NCBI GenBank assembly: GCA_902537945.1 | Contig: CACBDG010000010.1 | Span: forward strand, 1 to 64,000 | Origin: an uncultured SAR116 cluster alpha proteobacterium | GTDB taxonomy: Bacteria; Pseudomonadota; Alphaproteobacteria; Puniceispirillales; Marisalimonadaceae | Direction of reading: 5' to 3' | DNA length: 64,000 nucleotides | In this document: positions 35,929 to 45,747 of the stretch, piece after piece | How the letters are laid out: each line of letters starts with the position of its first letter | Numbering within the stretch: the stretch's first letter is position 1 | Made by a program: the position numbers and the translations under genes | Notes under the pieces: generated by a model | Seen by the model: only the letters and a program-made list of their open reading frames with translations | Database searches by the model: none | Told to the model about the DNA's origin: nothing

Positions 35929-37806
35929 TTAGTTAAAAAAATTAAATATTTTTTTAGCTATTGACTTATTAATACCCTCAACCTTTAACAAGTCACTAAT
36001 ACTTGCCGTTCCAACTGCTTTTGCAGATCCAAATTCCTCCAGAAGAGATTTTTTTCTGCTTGATCCAATACCATTAATTTCATCTAGTGGGTTTTTAAAA
36101 ATATTTTTTTTACTTTTAATTCTGTGACCTGCAATAGCATATCTATGAACTTCATCTCTTAATTTTTGAAGAAAAAATAATGTGGGATCATCTTTATTAA
36201 ATCTTAAACTGTCGGAATATTTTGTATAAAAATTTTCTCTACCTGCATCTCGTTTTATCCCCTTTGAAATTGCTAAAACTTCAACATTACTTATTCTTAA
36301 TTCCTCAAATACTTTTAAAACTACGTTTAAATGTCCTTTGCCTCCGTCAATGATTATTAAATTAGGAAAGCCAGATGAGTTTTTCCCGTTGAATCTTCGT
36401 CTAATTACTTCCTTCATCATCAAATAATCATTGTTATTTATAAACTCGTCATTAATTTGTGATGAAGAGTTTTTATACTCTGTCAAAATGTTATATCTTC
36501 GATATTGAGATTTTACAAAACCATCTTCGTTAAAAGCTATCATTGCTCCTACAGGTGATTTTCCTTGATTGTGTGAATTATCGTAAACTTCTAATTTCTC
36601 AATAGAATTTTTAAGGTTAAAAGTTCGTTGTAAATTTTTCAGATTATTTTTATTAGAAGATTTTTCGTAAATTTTTCTATTTAAATTTTCTTCTGCATTT
36701 TTAAGTGTCGAATTTATAATTTCTAATTTTTTCCCTCTTTGAGGTAGTTGAATTTTTACTTTTATTTTATGTTTTTTATATAACAGTTCTTCAATTAAAC
36801 TTTTATCTTTAGGATGTAAATTGACAAGAATATTTTCTGGAGGGATATTTTTATCATAAAATTGACATACAAAGGCTTGCATAATCTCTTCTTCTAAAAC
36901 ATCAGTACCATTTTTACCTGGACTAGGAAAATATGATTTAGACCCATAATTGCAACCACTTCTTATTATTGTCATCTGAATTACAACTTTATTATCAATT
37001 TTTCTAAGTACAAGAAAGTCAACATTATTCATATTTGGAATATTAATATTTTGACTTGCATTTACTTCTGTAAGAGCTTTTATTCTATTTCTAAAAATTG
37101 CAGCTGCTTCAAAATTTTGTTTATTAGATGCATTGTACATTTTTTTAATTAAATTTTGTTTTATTGACTTTGAGTTTCCTTGTAAGAACTTTTTTGCTTC
37201 GTTAAGATTTTCTTGATAATTTTCTTTTGATATTAAATTTACACATGGAGCGCTGCATCTTTTGATCTGAAATTGTAGACAAGGACGAGTTCTAGATTTA
37301 AAAATATTATCATTACATGTTCTTAAAAGAAAAACTTTCTGAAGTGTTTCAATTGTCTTTTGCACAGTTCTTTTTGAAACAAAAGGACCAAAATATTCGC
37401 CTTTAATATTTCTTACACCTCTATGTGCAGATAACTGAGGAAAAGAATGAGATAAATTAAATAAAATTGAGCTGAAACTCTTGTCATCTTTTAGCAATAT
37501 GTTGAATATAGGTTCAAATTTTTTAATTAAATTAGATTCTAAAAGTAATGCTTCTATTTCTGAAGATGTGACAATTATTTCCAATTTTACAGTGTTTGCA
37601 ACCATATAGCCTAATCTTGAATTAAGTCTGTTTGGTTGAGTGTAAAATTTAATTCTGTCTTTTAATTTTTTTGCTTTTCCAATATATAAATATTCATTAT
37701 TTTCTCCAACCATCTGATAAACTCCAGAATTATTTGGAATTGTAAGAAGTTCATTTTTAATTATCTCAATCCCTTTACTAAGAGACATATTTTTATTTTT
37801 AATCAT
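35929..37806 (-). CDS. uvrC: Excinuclease ABC subunit C
   Basis: A 625-residue nucleotide excision repair nuclease that cuts on both sides of the lesion with UvrB. It has the N-terminal GIY-YIG domain (GVYQMVGENNEYLYIGKAK), a four-cysteine-type region (CLQFQIKRCSAPC), a UVR segment that contacts UvrB, the RNase H-like domain (VEVYDNSH is written EVYDNSHNQG here, with IIDGGKGHLN), and C-terminal helix-hairpin-helix motifs. It lies 45 bases downstream of uvrB. Confidence 0.96.
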   Translation of the reverse strand: MIKNKNMSLSKGIEIIKNELLTIPNNSGVYQMVGENNEYLYIGKAKKLKDRIKFYTQPNRLNSRLGYMVANTVKLEIIVTSSEIEALLLESNLIKKFEPIFNILLKDDKSFSSILFNLSHSFPQLSAHRGVRNIKGEYFGPFVSKRTVQKTIETLQKVFLLRTCNDNIFKSRTRPCLQFQIKRCSAPCVNLISKENYQENLNEAKKFLQGNSKSIKQNLIKKMYNASNKQNFEAAAIFRNRIKALTEVNASQNINIPNMNNVDFLVLRKIDNKVVIQMTIIRSGCNYGSKSYFPSPGKNGTDVLEEEIMQAFVCQFYDKNIPPENILVNLHPKDKSLIEELLYKKHKIKVKIQLPQRGKKLEIINSTLKNAEENLNRKIYEKSSNKNNLKNLQRTFNLKNSIEKLEVYDNSHNQGKSPVGAMIAFNEDGFVKSQYRRYNILTEYKNSSSQINDEFINNNDYLMMKEVIRRRFNGKNSSGFPNLIIIDGGKGHLNVVLKVFEELRISNVEVLAISKGIKRDAGRENFYTKYSDSLRFNKDDPTLFFLQKLRDEVHRYAIAGHRIKSKKNIFKNPLDEINGIGSSRKKSLLEEFGSAKAVGTASISDLLKVEGINKSIAKKIFNFFN

Positions 37807-37851
37807 TTAACAATTTTCGTATTTGATTAATTACATTTTAAATAATTAAAG

Positions 37852-39915
37852 TTATTTTTTTTTAGAACTTGAATTCATTTTGAAATCTGTATTCGGGATA
37901 GCCATCAATCCTAATTCTTTTTGTTGTAATTTTTTTATTTCGTCTCGTATTCTTGCCGCTTCTTCAAATTCAAGATTACTAGCGGCTTTTTCCATTTCAT
38001 TTTGAAGATCTTGAATTGATTCTTTTATATTTTTCCCATTATTTTTTTTATTTTTATCATCATCGCTATCACTAAGGTCTGCTAAGATGTCTGAAATTTT
38101 ACTAATAACAGTTTTAGGCGTAATATTATTTTTCAAATTATAACTAATTTGTTTTTTTCTTCTTCTCTCAGTTTCATCTATTGCGTATTGCATTGAACCC
38201 GTAATGTTGTCAGCATAAAGAATTACTTTTCCTTCAACATGTCTTGCAGCACGACCAATGGTTTGAATTAATGAAGTTTTTGATCTTAAATAACCTTCTT
38301 TATCAGCATCTAAAATTGCTACTAATGCACATTCAGGAATATCTAACCCTTCCCTTAAAAGGTTTATTCCAATCAAAACATCAAACACACCTAGTCTTAA
38401 ATCTCTTATTATTTCAATACGCTCAAGAGTGTCTACATCAGAGTGAATATATCTGACTTTTAATCCTGCCTCAAACATATACTCACTCAAAGCTTCAGCC
38501 ATCTTTTTTGTTAAGGTTGTAACTAATACTCTATTTCCTTTTTTTGATTGTTCTTTTGTCTCGTAAATAAGATCATCAACTTGGGTTTTTGTTGGTCTTA
38601 TTAAAATTTCTGGATCCACTAGTCCTGTTGGTCTTAGAGATTGTTCGACAAAAATGCCATTAGTTTTATTTAGCTCCCATTCCCCAGGTGTGGCCGAAAC
38701 GTGAATAGTGTTTGGTCTGAATGCCTCCCATTCTTCAAACTTTAAAGGTCTATTATCTAAACATGAAGGTAATCTAAAACCGTATTCAGCTAAAGTTGAT
38801 TTTCTTCTAAAGTCACCTTTATACATAGCTCCTATTTGACTAACTGTGATATGACTTTCGTCAGTAAAAACAAGGGCATCATCTGGTAAATATTCAAAAA
38901 GTGTCGGTGGTGGCTCCCCAGGATTTCTTCCTGACAGATATCTACTGTAGTTTTCTATTCCTGGGCAGGTTCCTGCGGCCAACATCATTTCAAGATCAAA
39001 ATTAGTTCTTTGTTCTAAACGCTGTGCTTCCACTAATTTATTATTTTTATATAAAAATTCTAAATGAAGCTTTAATTCTTCTTTAATAGATTTTATAGCT
39101 TCATTTAATGTTGGCCTAGGTGTGACATAGTGAGAATTAGCATAAATTTTTATTGATATTAAAGATGTAAGCTTTTCGCCTGTTAAAGCATCTATCTCAA
39201 ATAATTCTTCAATTTCATCTCCAAATAAAGTTACTCTCCAGGCTACAGTTTCCAAGTGTGCTGGGAAAATTTCAACTATATCACCCCTAACTCTAAAAGT
39301 ACCTCTTACAAATGACATATCATTTCTTGTATATTGAAGTTCAGTAAATTGACTTAACAATCTTTGTCTAGGAATTTGCTGTCCCTTTTTTAATTCAATT
39401 GTCATTTTTGAATATGTTTCAACTGAACCGATACCATAAATACATGATACAGAAGCAACAATTATTACATCCTTACGTTCAAGAAGAGCCCTTGTTGCAG
39501 AATGACGCATACGATCAATTTGATCATTAATACTTGATTCTTTTTCAATATAAGTATCAGATCTTGGCACATAAGCTTCTGGTTGATAATAGTCATAATA
39601 TGAAACGAAATATTCTACAGCGTTATTCGGGAAAAATTCTTTCATCTCACCATATAATTGTGCTGCTAATGTTTTATTAGGTGCCATTATCAATGAAGGT
39701 CTATTAAGAGAATTTATAACATGCGCCATTGTAAAAGTTTTACCAGAACCAGTCACTCCAAGTAATACTTGGTCTTTTTCGTTATCATGGACCCCAGAAA
39801 CCAATTCTTTTATAGCCTCTGGCTGATCTCCCGTAGGGGTAAAGCTTGAATTTAATCTAAAAATAGATTTAGGGGATGTTATTTCATTATCTTCAATTTT
39901 TTCGATATTATTCAT
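37852..39915 (-). CDS. uvrB: Excinuclease ABC subunit B
   Basis: A 687-residue damage-verifying helicase of nucleotide excision repair. The Walker A motif is GVTGSGKT, the beta-hairpin region is [20 protein letters not shown], and the helicase motifs TDESHI and [10 protein letters not shown] are intact. The C-terminal UVR motif ([24 protein letters not shown], two adjoining pieces) binds UvrC. I looked for an alphaproteobacterial SOS box (GTTC-N7-GTTC) in the 137 bases upstream and saw none. Confidence 0.97.
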   Translation of the reverse strand: MNNIEKIEDNEITSPKSIFRLNSSFTPTGDQPEAIKELVSGVHDNEKDQVLLGVTGSGKTFTMAHVINSLNRPSLIMAPNKTLAAQLYGEMKEFFPNNAVEYFVSYYDYYQPEAYVPRSDTYIEKESSINDQIDRMRHSATRALLERKDVIIVASVSCIYGIGSVETYSKMTIELKKGQQIPRQRLLSQFTELQYTRNDMSFVRGTFRVRGDIVEIFPAHLETVAWRVTLFGDEIEELFEIDALTGEKLTSLISIKIYANSHYVTPRPTLNEAIKSIKEELKLHLEFLYKNNKLVEAQRLEQRTNFDLEMMLAAGTCPGIENYSRYLSGRNPGEPPPTLFEYLPDDALVFTDESHITVSQIGAMYKGDFRRKSTLAEYGFRLPSCLDNRPLKFEEWEAFRPNTIHVSATPGEWELNKTNGIFVEQSLRPTGLVDPEILIRPTKTQVDDLIYETKEQSKKGNRVLVTTLTKKMAEALSEYMFEAGLKVRYIHSDVDTLERIEIIRDLRLGVFDVLIGINLLREGLDIPECALVAILDADKEGYLRSKTSLIQTIGRAARHVEGKVILYADNITGSMQYAIDETERRRKKQISYNLKNNITPKTVISKISDILADLSDSDDDKNKKNNGKNIKESIQDLQNEMEKAASNLEFEEAARIRDEIKKLQQKELGLMAIPNTDFKMNSSSKKK

Positions 39916-40052
39916 ACTTATATATTTTATGAGTAAAAAATTTGCACTAATTATCTATAACAAATAATAACTAATTTATTAATAAAAAAGATGTTAGTCT
40001 TTATTAAATTGTAGTAAGTCTAAAAGATAATCATATAATTTGGAGTAGTTAA

Positions 40053-41255
40053 ATGACATTTATTTCTGATAGTTTAAATAGAATTAAACCTTCTGCAACA
40101 ATGGTTATAACAGCAAAGGCTAATCAACTCAAAAGAGAGGGGAAAAAGGTTATTGGATTATCATCTGGGGAACCTGATTTTGACACACCAAAACATGTTA
40201 AACAAGCCGCCATTGATGCAATTAATCACGGATATACCAAATATACTAATATAGAAGGAATACCAGAATTAAGACAATCAATTGTAGAAAAATTCAAAAA
40301 AGATAATGATTTAAATTATGATAGAAGTAACGTCATTGTTGGAACTGGTGGAAAACAAATTTTGTTTAATGCCTTGATGAGTTCTTTAAATAAAGAAGAT
40401 GAGGTGATAATCCCAGCACCATATTGGGTCTCCTACCCTGACATGACATTATTAGCAGGTGGTAAACCAATATTCGTACATTGTTCTTCAGAAACAAACT
40501 TTAAACTTACTGGAGAAGCTCTTGAAACGGTAATAACTAAAAATAGTAAATGGCTTATACTGAACAGTCCATCTAATCCAACTGGATCATGTTATTCTAT
40601 AAGCGAACTTGAAGAAATCGCAGATGTAGTTAGAAAATATGATAATTTATACGTAATGACTGACGATATTTATGAATACATTGTATATGATAACTTTAAA
40701 TTTTATACATTGGCGCAAGTTGCTCCTGATTTAAAAGATAGAATTTTAACTGTAAATGGCGTTTCTAAAAGTTACTGCATGACAGGTTGGAGAATAGGTT
40801 ATGCAGCTGGCCCATCATTACTAATTAAAGCAATGATTAAGATACAAGGTCAATCTACTTCTAATCCGTCATCTATTTCACAATATGCTGCTTTAGCTGG
40901 TATCAGTGGAAGTAAAGAGTTCTTAGATCCTTGTTTAAATGCTTTTGATGAAAGAAGACATTATGTAGTTGATAAACTTAATAGTATAGAGGGGATTTCT
41001 TGCATTTTACCTGAAGGTGCATTTTATGCTTACCCCAATGTCTCAGGATTAATTGGTAAGAAGACAAAAAATGGAAAAATCTTAAACAATGATGCTGAAA
41101 TTGTAGAATGGCTTTTAGAATCTGCCGAAGTTGCGGCAGTACCTGGAGTGGCTTTTGGTTTAGAACCATATTTTAGAGTATCTTACGCAACTAGCTTAGA
41201 TGTTTTAAAAGAAGCTATGAATAGAATTGAAAAAGCTGTCTTAACTCTTTCATAA
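40053..41255 (+). CDS. aspC: Aspartate aminotransferase (class I)
   Basis: A 400-residue PLP enzyme that exchanges amino groups between aspartate and 2-oxoglutarate; the alphaproteobacterial type Ib form often also accepts prephenate or aromatic substrates. The cofactor lysine is in VNGVSKSYCMTGWRIGYAAG. LSSGEPDFDTP and NSPSNPTG are typical of the subgroup. Divergent from uvrB, followed by msrP after 15 bases. Confidence 0.93.
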   Translation: MTFISDSLNRIKPSATMVITAKANQLKREGKKVIGLSSGEPDFDTPKHVKQAAIDAINHGYTKYTNIEGIPELRQSIVEKFKKDNDLNYDRSNVIVGTGGKQILFNALMSSLNKEDEVIIPAPYWVSYPDMTLLAGGKPIFVHCSSETNFKLTGEALETVITKNSKWLILNSPSNPTGSCYSISELEEIADVVRKYDNLYVMTDDIYEYIVYDNFKFYTLAQVAPDLKDRILTVNGVSKSYCMTGWRIGYAAGPSLLIKAMIKIQGQSTSNPSSISQYAALAGISGSKEFLDPCLNAFDERRHYVVDKLNSIEGISCILPEGAFYAYPNVSGLIGKKTKNGKILNNDAEIVEWLLESAEVAAVPGVAFGLEPYFRVSYATSLDVLKEAMNRIEKAVLTLS

Positions 41256-41270
41256 CTACTTGAGTTTTTA

Positions 41271-42233
41271 ATGGCATTTTATAAAAGAAAAGAAGTTTGG
41301 AAATTAAAAGATAACAATGTTACGTCAGAAAAATCTTTTAATACTAGAAGAAATTTTTTAAAAAAACTTGGTATAGGTTCAATTTTATTTCCCAGCGCAT
41401 CATTGATGTCTCATTCAGCGTTTAGCTCACTTTATCCACCTACAGTAAATAAAGCTTATATTGCAAAAAGATCTTTAACTGCTGAGCATTTGGCTACAAC
41501 TTATACAAACTTTTATGAGTTTGGATCGAATAAAAATATTTGGAGAAGAGCTTCCCAGCTTAAAACTGAACCGTGGAAGCTAACTATAGATGGGCTCGTC
41601 AACAATCCATTAGTAATTGATATAAATGACTTACTAAAAAAAATTGGTGGTATTGAAGAAAGAGTTTATCGTTTCAGATGCGTAGAAGCTTGGTCAATGA
41701 CAGTTCCATGGGCAGGATTCCCTTTAAATAAAATATTGTCCTTAGTTGAGCCAAAAACCAGCGCTAAATTTTTAAAGTTTGAAACTTTTTACGACCCTGA
41801 AATAGCGCCAGGACAGAAACAACAATGGTATCCATGGCCATATCAAGAGGGTGTTTCAATTGAAGAAGCTAAAAATGAGCTTAGTTTTTTAGCTACTGGT
41901 ATATATGGAAAACACCTGCCAAATCAGAACGGTGCTCCTCTCCGCCTCGTCTTGCCATGGAAGTATGGTTTTAAGTCAATAAAATCAATTGTAAAAATAA
42001 GTTTTTTAAGTGAAAGACCTATTGGAATGTGGGAAAAACTTTCACCAAAAGAGTATGGATTCTGGGCAAATGTAAATCCTAAAATTTCTCACCCTAGATG
42101 GTCTCAAGAAACAGAAGAACAATTAGGGGTAGAAGGTAGAATCCCTACAATTATTTATAATGGATATGAAGAACAAGTGTCTTACTTGTATAAAGGTTTA
42201 GAAAAAACTTTACAGGACAATCTTTTTAGATAA
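41271..42233 (+). CDS. msrP: Periplasmic methionine sulfoxide reductase catalytic subunit
   Basis: A 320-residue molybdopterin enzyme (formerly YedY) that repairs oxidised methionine in periplasmic proteins. A twin-arginine signal is present (TRRNFLKKLGIG, RR at 26-27). The molybdenum-binding cysteine is C137 in YRFRCVEAWSM, followed by the family segments VPWAGFPL, LPWKYGFKSIKSIVKI and ERPIGMW. The haem membrane partner MsrQ is usually adjacent, but the next gene here is a SelO-like protein, so the electron donor must be elsewhere or different. Confidence 0.93.
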   Translation: MAFYKRKEVWKLKDNNVTSEKSFNTRRNFLKKLGIGSILFPSASLMSHSAFSSLYPPTVNKAYIAKRSLTAEHLATTYTNFYEFGSNKNIWRRASQLKTEPWKLTIDGLVNNPLVIDINDLLKKIGGIEERVYRFRCVEAWSMTVPWAGFPLNKILSLVEPKTSAKFLKFETFYDPEIAPGQKQQWYPWPYQEGVSIEEAKNELSFLATGIYGKHLPNQNGAPLRLVLPWKYGFKSIKSIVKISFLSERPIGMWEKLSPKEYGFWANVNPKISHPRWSQETEEQLGVEGRIPTIIYNGYEEQVSYLYKGLEKTLQDNLFR

Positions 42234-42251
42234 AGAATGATTTTTTTTTTC

Positions 42252-43679
42252 ATGATAAATAAAGCTAAAGTTGTAAATAGTCATTTTAATTTAGGTGAAT
42301 CCTTTTACCAAATAGCTACTCCAGCAAAATTTCCTAATCATATATTAAGATTTAGAAATAACAGAGCAGCTAAGTTATTAGATTTAGATCATTTAAGTGA
42401 TAATCAGTGGGTAAAATTTTTTGGTAAATTTGCTAAATTGCCAGAAATTAGTCATGAACCATTAGCATTAAAATATCATGGACATCAATTTGGTTATTAT
42501 AATCCAGACTTAGGTGATGGAAGAGGGTTTCTCCTAGCACAATTTTTAGATAAAAATAATATTTTATGGGATTTGGGAACAAAAGGTTCTGGGCAAACAA
42601 AATATAGCAGAGGTGGAGACGGGAGGCTTACTCTGAAGGGAGCTGTGAGAGAGTTATTAGCAACTGAATTTTTAACTGCCTTAGGCGTTTCCACAAGTCA
42701 AACTTTTTCAATTATTGAAACAGGAGAAGAATTGCAAAGAAATGACGAACCTTCTCCAACAAGATCAGCTGTTCTTGTAAGAAGAAATAACAGTCATATT
42801 AGAATAGGTACTTTTCAAAGATTAAAATATTTTAACGAATATGATAATATTGCTTTATTATTAAATCACCTTAGAGAAAATTATTTTACCAACATTAAAC
42901 CTAATAAAAGCATAAAAACTTTAGCAGAAAATATATTATTAGAAAGTGTAAAAAGAATTGCAGAATCAATTGGTAGGATTATTGTATCAGGTTTCGTTCA
43001 TGGCGTTTTAAATACAGATAATTTCAATGTCACTGGAGAAGTTTTTGATTACGGTCCTTGGAGATTTATAGAATTTGCAAACACTCATTTTACAGCTGCT
43101 TATTTTGATAGTAATGGAAGGTATTCTTTTGGCAGACAACCTGAAGCTGCATTATGGGCGCTTACTCAGTTAGGGAAAAGTTTAGATGAGTTTATAGACG
43201 AAAAAATAATAATTGAAACTTTAAAACAGTTTTCTAACAACTTTCATAAATCATTGAGAAAACATTTTTGTTGGAGGATGGGAATAAAAGATATAGATAG
43301 TAAAAATCTTATTGAAATAATGACGATATTATTAAATGAAAGCGAAAAGAATAAAATTAATTACGCTAACATGTTTTATGATTTCTATGGAGGAAGGGAC
43401 TCGATTACAGATTGTATAAAAACTAATTATGGAGAAAAATATAAAATTAATGAATTTTCAAAAGTAGTTGCAATTTTGAAAGACAGTCTTCCAGTTAAAG
43501 GTGCTTTAGAAAAGAAACATGAGTTAAATAATAACAGGCAAAATATGTTGTTAAATGAAGTTGAGCAAATTTGGAGTGAAATTGATAAAAATGATAATTG
43601 GAAATTATTGAATGATAAGGTTAATAAAATTAGAAAATTGGGTAATTTAATGGAATCCGAAAAACTTGTTAATTTGTAA
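42252..43679 (+). CDS. SelO/YdiU family protein (divergent subgroup)
   Basis: A pseudokinase-fold protein of the SelO family, whose studied members transfer AMP to proteins under redox stress. Core motifs are present: GHQFGYYNPDLGDGRGFLL, LGTKGSGQTKYSRGGDGRL, TGEELQRNDEPSPTRSAVLV and NTDNFNVTGEVFDYGPW (metal-binding N and D). The region after the kinase core departs from E. coli SelO: I do not see the usual C-terminal NPKYVLRN-like segment, and no selenocysteine or cysteine ends the protein. The ATG at 42252 gives 475 residues; one at 42237 lies just before a T10 run and is less likely. It overlaps the convergent ELM1-like gene by 33 bases. Confidence 0.8.
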   Translation: MINKAKVVNSHFNLGESFYQIATPAKFPNHILRFRNNRAAKLLDLDHLSDNQWVKFFGKFAKLPEISHEPLALKYHGHQFGYYNPDLGDGRGFLLAQFLDKNNILWDLGTKGSGQTKYSRGGDGRLTLKGAVRELLATEFLTALGVSTSQTFSIIETGEELQRNDEPSPTRSAVLVRRNNSHIRIGTFQRLKYFNEYDNIALLLNHLRENYFTNIKPNKSIKTLAENILLESVKRIAESIGRIIVSGFVHGVLNTDNFNVTGEVFDYGPWRFIEFANTHFTAAYFDSNGRYSFGRQPEAALWALTQLGKSLDEFIDEKIIIETLKQFSNNFHKSLRKHFCWRMGIKDIDSKNLIEIMTILLNESEKNKINYANMFYDFYGGRDSITDCIKTNYGEKYKINEFSKVVAILKDSLPVKGALEKKHELNNNRQNMLLNEVEQIWSEIDKNDNWKLLNDKVNKIRKLGNLMESEKLVNL

Positions 43680-44630
43680 AATGGATTTTTTGTTTGTCTG
43701 AAGTCTGTTTTTTTTAAATTTAAATAAATCACCTTCATAGTTTTTAACAATATTTAATTCCTTAAGATTTGATATAAAAAATGAAATTTTTTCATTACCC
43801 TTTGAGAAGTTAAAAATAAATAATGGTTTTGAAAGCGTTGCTATTTCTGAAATCATGTTTACGCTATCACTTGTAACTATTATAAAATCAATTATTTCTA
43901 AAATTTGTGGATATGGGTTATTTTCATTGGGATAGATTATCTTAAAGTCACTTAAATGTTTTGAGAAAGTTGATTGCAATATTTTAATTGCTTTGTTTGG
44001 AGTTCTTCTAGATACGGTAACTATCAATTGTGCATCTAAGCTTTTGACTCCTTTTACCACCCTAGTGCTTAAATCATAATATTCGCTATTTTGTGGTTTT
44101 TGTCTTTTGCTGTTTCCACCAACCATTAATAAAACTGTATTATTTTTAGTTTTTATTTTTTTAAAACTTAGTTTATTGGATGTTTTAATATCTTTTTCAT
44201 CAAAAAAAGAAAGAGCTCCTTTTGTTTGAATTACATTTATACCTTTAATTCTATCATGTTCTGGTATTAATAATAAATCAAAATTATTAAGAGATAATTT
44301 CGGGTTTTGGATATGTATAGTTTTAACATCATTCTTTAAAATAGATTTTAGTGCTATTGATGAACCTGCCATCCTTCTGCCAGTTGTAATAATAATTGAA
44401 GGTAGTAAATTTGTATGTAATTTTTTTCTTAAAAAATACGGAGTATAGAATTTTCCCAATAATGGAAATTTTTTTAAAAAATATGGAGGATTATAGTGAA
44501 TTAACTTAAAATTATTTTTCAACATTTTTGCTAGGGCAATTGATTGATTTTCCATACCCTTGGTGCCGTCTGATAATATCCAAGTATCATTTATACTTAA
44601 TGTCTTTATCTTTTTTCCTTTAATTTCCAT
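43647..44630 (-). CDS. ELM1/GtrOC1 family putative glycosyltransferase (DUF1022)
   Basis: A 327-residue protein resembling the mitochondrial fission ELM1 family of Alphaproteobacteria and plants. It opens with TWILSDGTKGMENQSIALAK, followed by IIITTGRRMAGSSIALK, LLLIPEHDRIKG, VLLMVGGNSKRQK and VTSDSVNMISEI. The two Rossmann-like halves resemble GT-B glycosyltransferases, but the activity is unproven. Its 3' end overlaps SelO by 33 bases. Confidence 0.82.
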   Translation of the reverse strand: MEIKGKKIKTLSINDTWILSDGTKGMENQSIALAKMLKNNFKLIHYNPPYFLKKFPLLGKFYTPYFLRKKLHTNLLPSIIITTGRRMAGSSIALKSILKNDVKTIHIQNPKLSLNNFDLLLIPEHDRIKGINVIQTKGALSFFDEKDIKTSNKLSFKKIKTKNNTVLLMVGGNSKRQKPQNSEYYDLSTRVVKGVKSLDAQLIVTVSRRTPNKAIKILQSTFSKHLSDFKIIYPNENNPYPQILEIIDFIIVTSDSVNMISEIATLSKPLFIFNFSKGNEKISFFISNLKELNIVKNYEGDLFKFKKNRLQTNKKSILQINKFFGFH

Positions 44631-44688
44631 TTAAATTTTAGTTAAGAAACATTTCTTGAAATAAAATTGTGTATTTTTAGGCAATATA

Positions 44689-44718
44689 TTAATATTATTG
44701 CGACAGTTTTGTTATAAT
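44689..44718 (+). promoter_or_regulatory. Possible promoter for the Lrp-type regulator
   Basis: A perfect -10 box TATAAT (44713-44718) lies about 23 bases before the ATG, and a weak -35 TTAATA (44689-44694) is found at 18 bases spacing. The -10 box is convincing, the -35 box is not. Confidence 0.3.
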
Positions 44719-44741
44719 CATTATAAAGAAGTATTGATTAA

Positions 44742-45227
44742 ATGAAAAATGAAAAAAACAAATTAGATAATATTGATTTAAAAATACTTAATGAGTTGCA
44801 AAAAAACGGTGATATTTCTAATGTAAATCTTGCTAAGATAGTAAAGATTTCGCCTCCATCTTGCTTAAGACGAGTTAAATCATTAGAAGAAAAAAACTTA
44901 ATAATTGGTTATAATGCTATTGTTAACTCTGAACTGTTAGGTTTTAAAGTTACAGTTTTTGCATATGTAGGGCTTGAAAGCCAAGCTGAAAACGATCTAA
45001 AGATATTTGAAAATTATATATCTAATTTTCCTGAGGTTAGGGAGTGTCATATGCTAGTTGGTGAAGTAGATTTTTTATTAAAAATAGTCGCGAAAGATTG
45101 GGATCATTTTCAGTTTTTTTTAACAAAAAATCTAACACAGGCACCAAAAGTAAGTAATGTTAAAACTTCATTAAATATTAGGAGTGTTAAAAATAAACCA
45201 GGTATACCTTTTGAAACTATGATTTAG
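44742..45227 (+). CDS. Lrp/AsnC family transcriptional regulator
   Basis: A 161-residue feast-famine regulator. The N-terminal helix-turn-helix is LDNIDLKILNELQKNGDISN with VNLAKIVKISPPSCLRRVKSLEE following, and the C-terminal RAM domain shows GEVDFLLKIVAKDWDHFQFF. Such proteins bind amino acids and form octamers. It is monocistronic and overlaps greA by 11 bases at its 3' end, so its target is not evident from context. Confidence 0.93.
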   Translation: MKNEKNKLDNIDLKILNELQKNGDISNVNLAKIVKISPPSCLRRVKSLEEKNLIIGYNAIVNSELLGFKVTVFAYVGLESQAENDLKIFENYISNFPEVRECHMLVGEVDFLLKIVAKDWDHFQFFLTKNLTQAPKVSNVKTSLNIRSVKNKPGIPFETMI

Positions 45228-45696
45228 GTATCTCGATAGATAAAATATTATAATTCTTGGTACCACTTGGTGTTGTAACTACAACTGACATGCCTACTTC
45301 TTTTCCTATCAGTGCTTTTGCTATTGGGGATGCTATAGATATAAGGCCTTCCTCTAAATTTGCTTCGTAAAATCCTACTATTTGATAAGTTGTTTTTTGA
45401 TCATTTTCTTCATCTATTATATTAACCTTAGTTCCAAAAGTAACAGTTTCACCTGAGAGTCTACTGAGATCAATTACTTCTGCTCTGCTAGTTACATCTT
45501 CAAGTTCTGTAATACGACCCTCTATAAATGCTTGTTTCTCCTTTGCAGCATGATACTCAGCGTTTTCTTTTAAATCACCATGTTCTCTTGCTGAAGAAAT
45601 TGCCTGTATAACCTTAGGTCTTTCAATTTTCTTTAAATTATCTAATTCTAGCTTAATTTTTTCTAACCCAGAAAATGTAAAAGGTACTTTTTCCAT
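45217..45696 (-). CDS. greA: Transcription elongation factor GreA
   Basis: A 159-residue factor that rescues backtracked RNA polymerase by stimulating transcript cleavage. The coiled-coil tip is AREHGDLKENAEYHAAKEKQ, with the acidic residues needed for cleavage. The C-terminal domain contains TFGTKVNIIDEEN and ISIASPIAKALIGK. It follows carB by 51 bases on the minus strand. Confidence 0.96.
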   Translation of the reverse strand: MEKVPFTFSGLEKIKLELDNLKKIERPKVIQAISSAREHGDLKENAEYHAAKEKQAFIEGRITELEDVTSRAEVIDLSRLSGETVTFGTKVNIIDEENDQKTTYQIVGFYEANLEEGLISIASPIAKALIGKEVGMSVVVTTPSGTKNYNILSIEIPKS

Positions 45697-45747
45697 AGAT
45701 ATATTTCCATAAATTACAAATATTTAAATATAATACAAAATAATATT

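Noticed and set aside
39916-40052. Possible SOS box before uvrB
   Set aside because: No GTTC-N7-GTTC or similar direct repeat was seen in the region.
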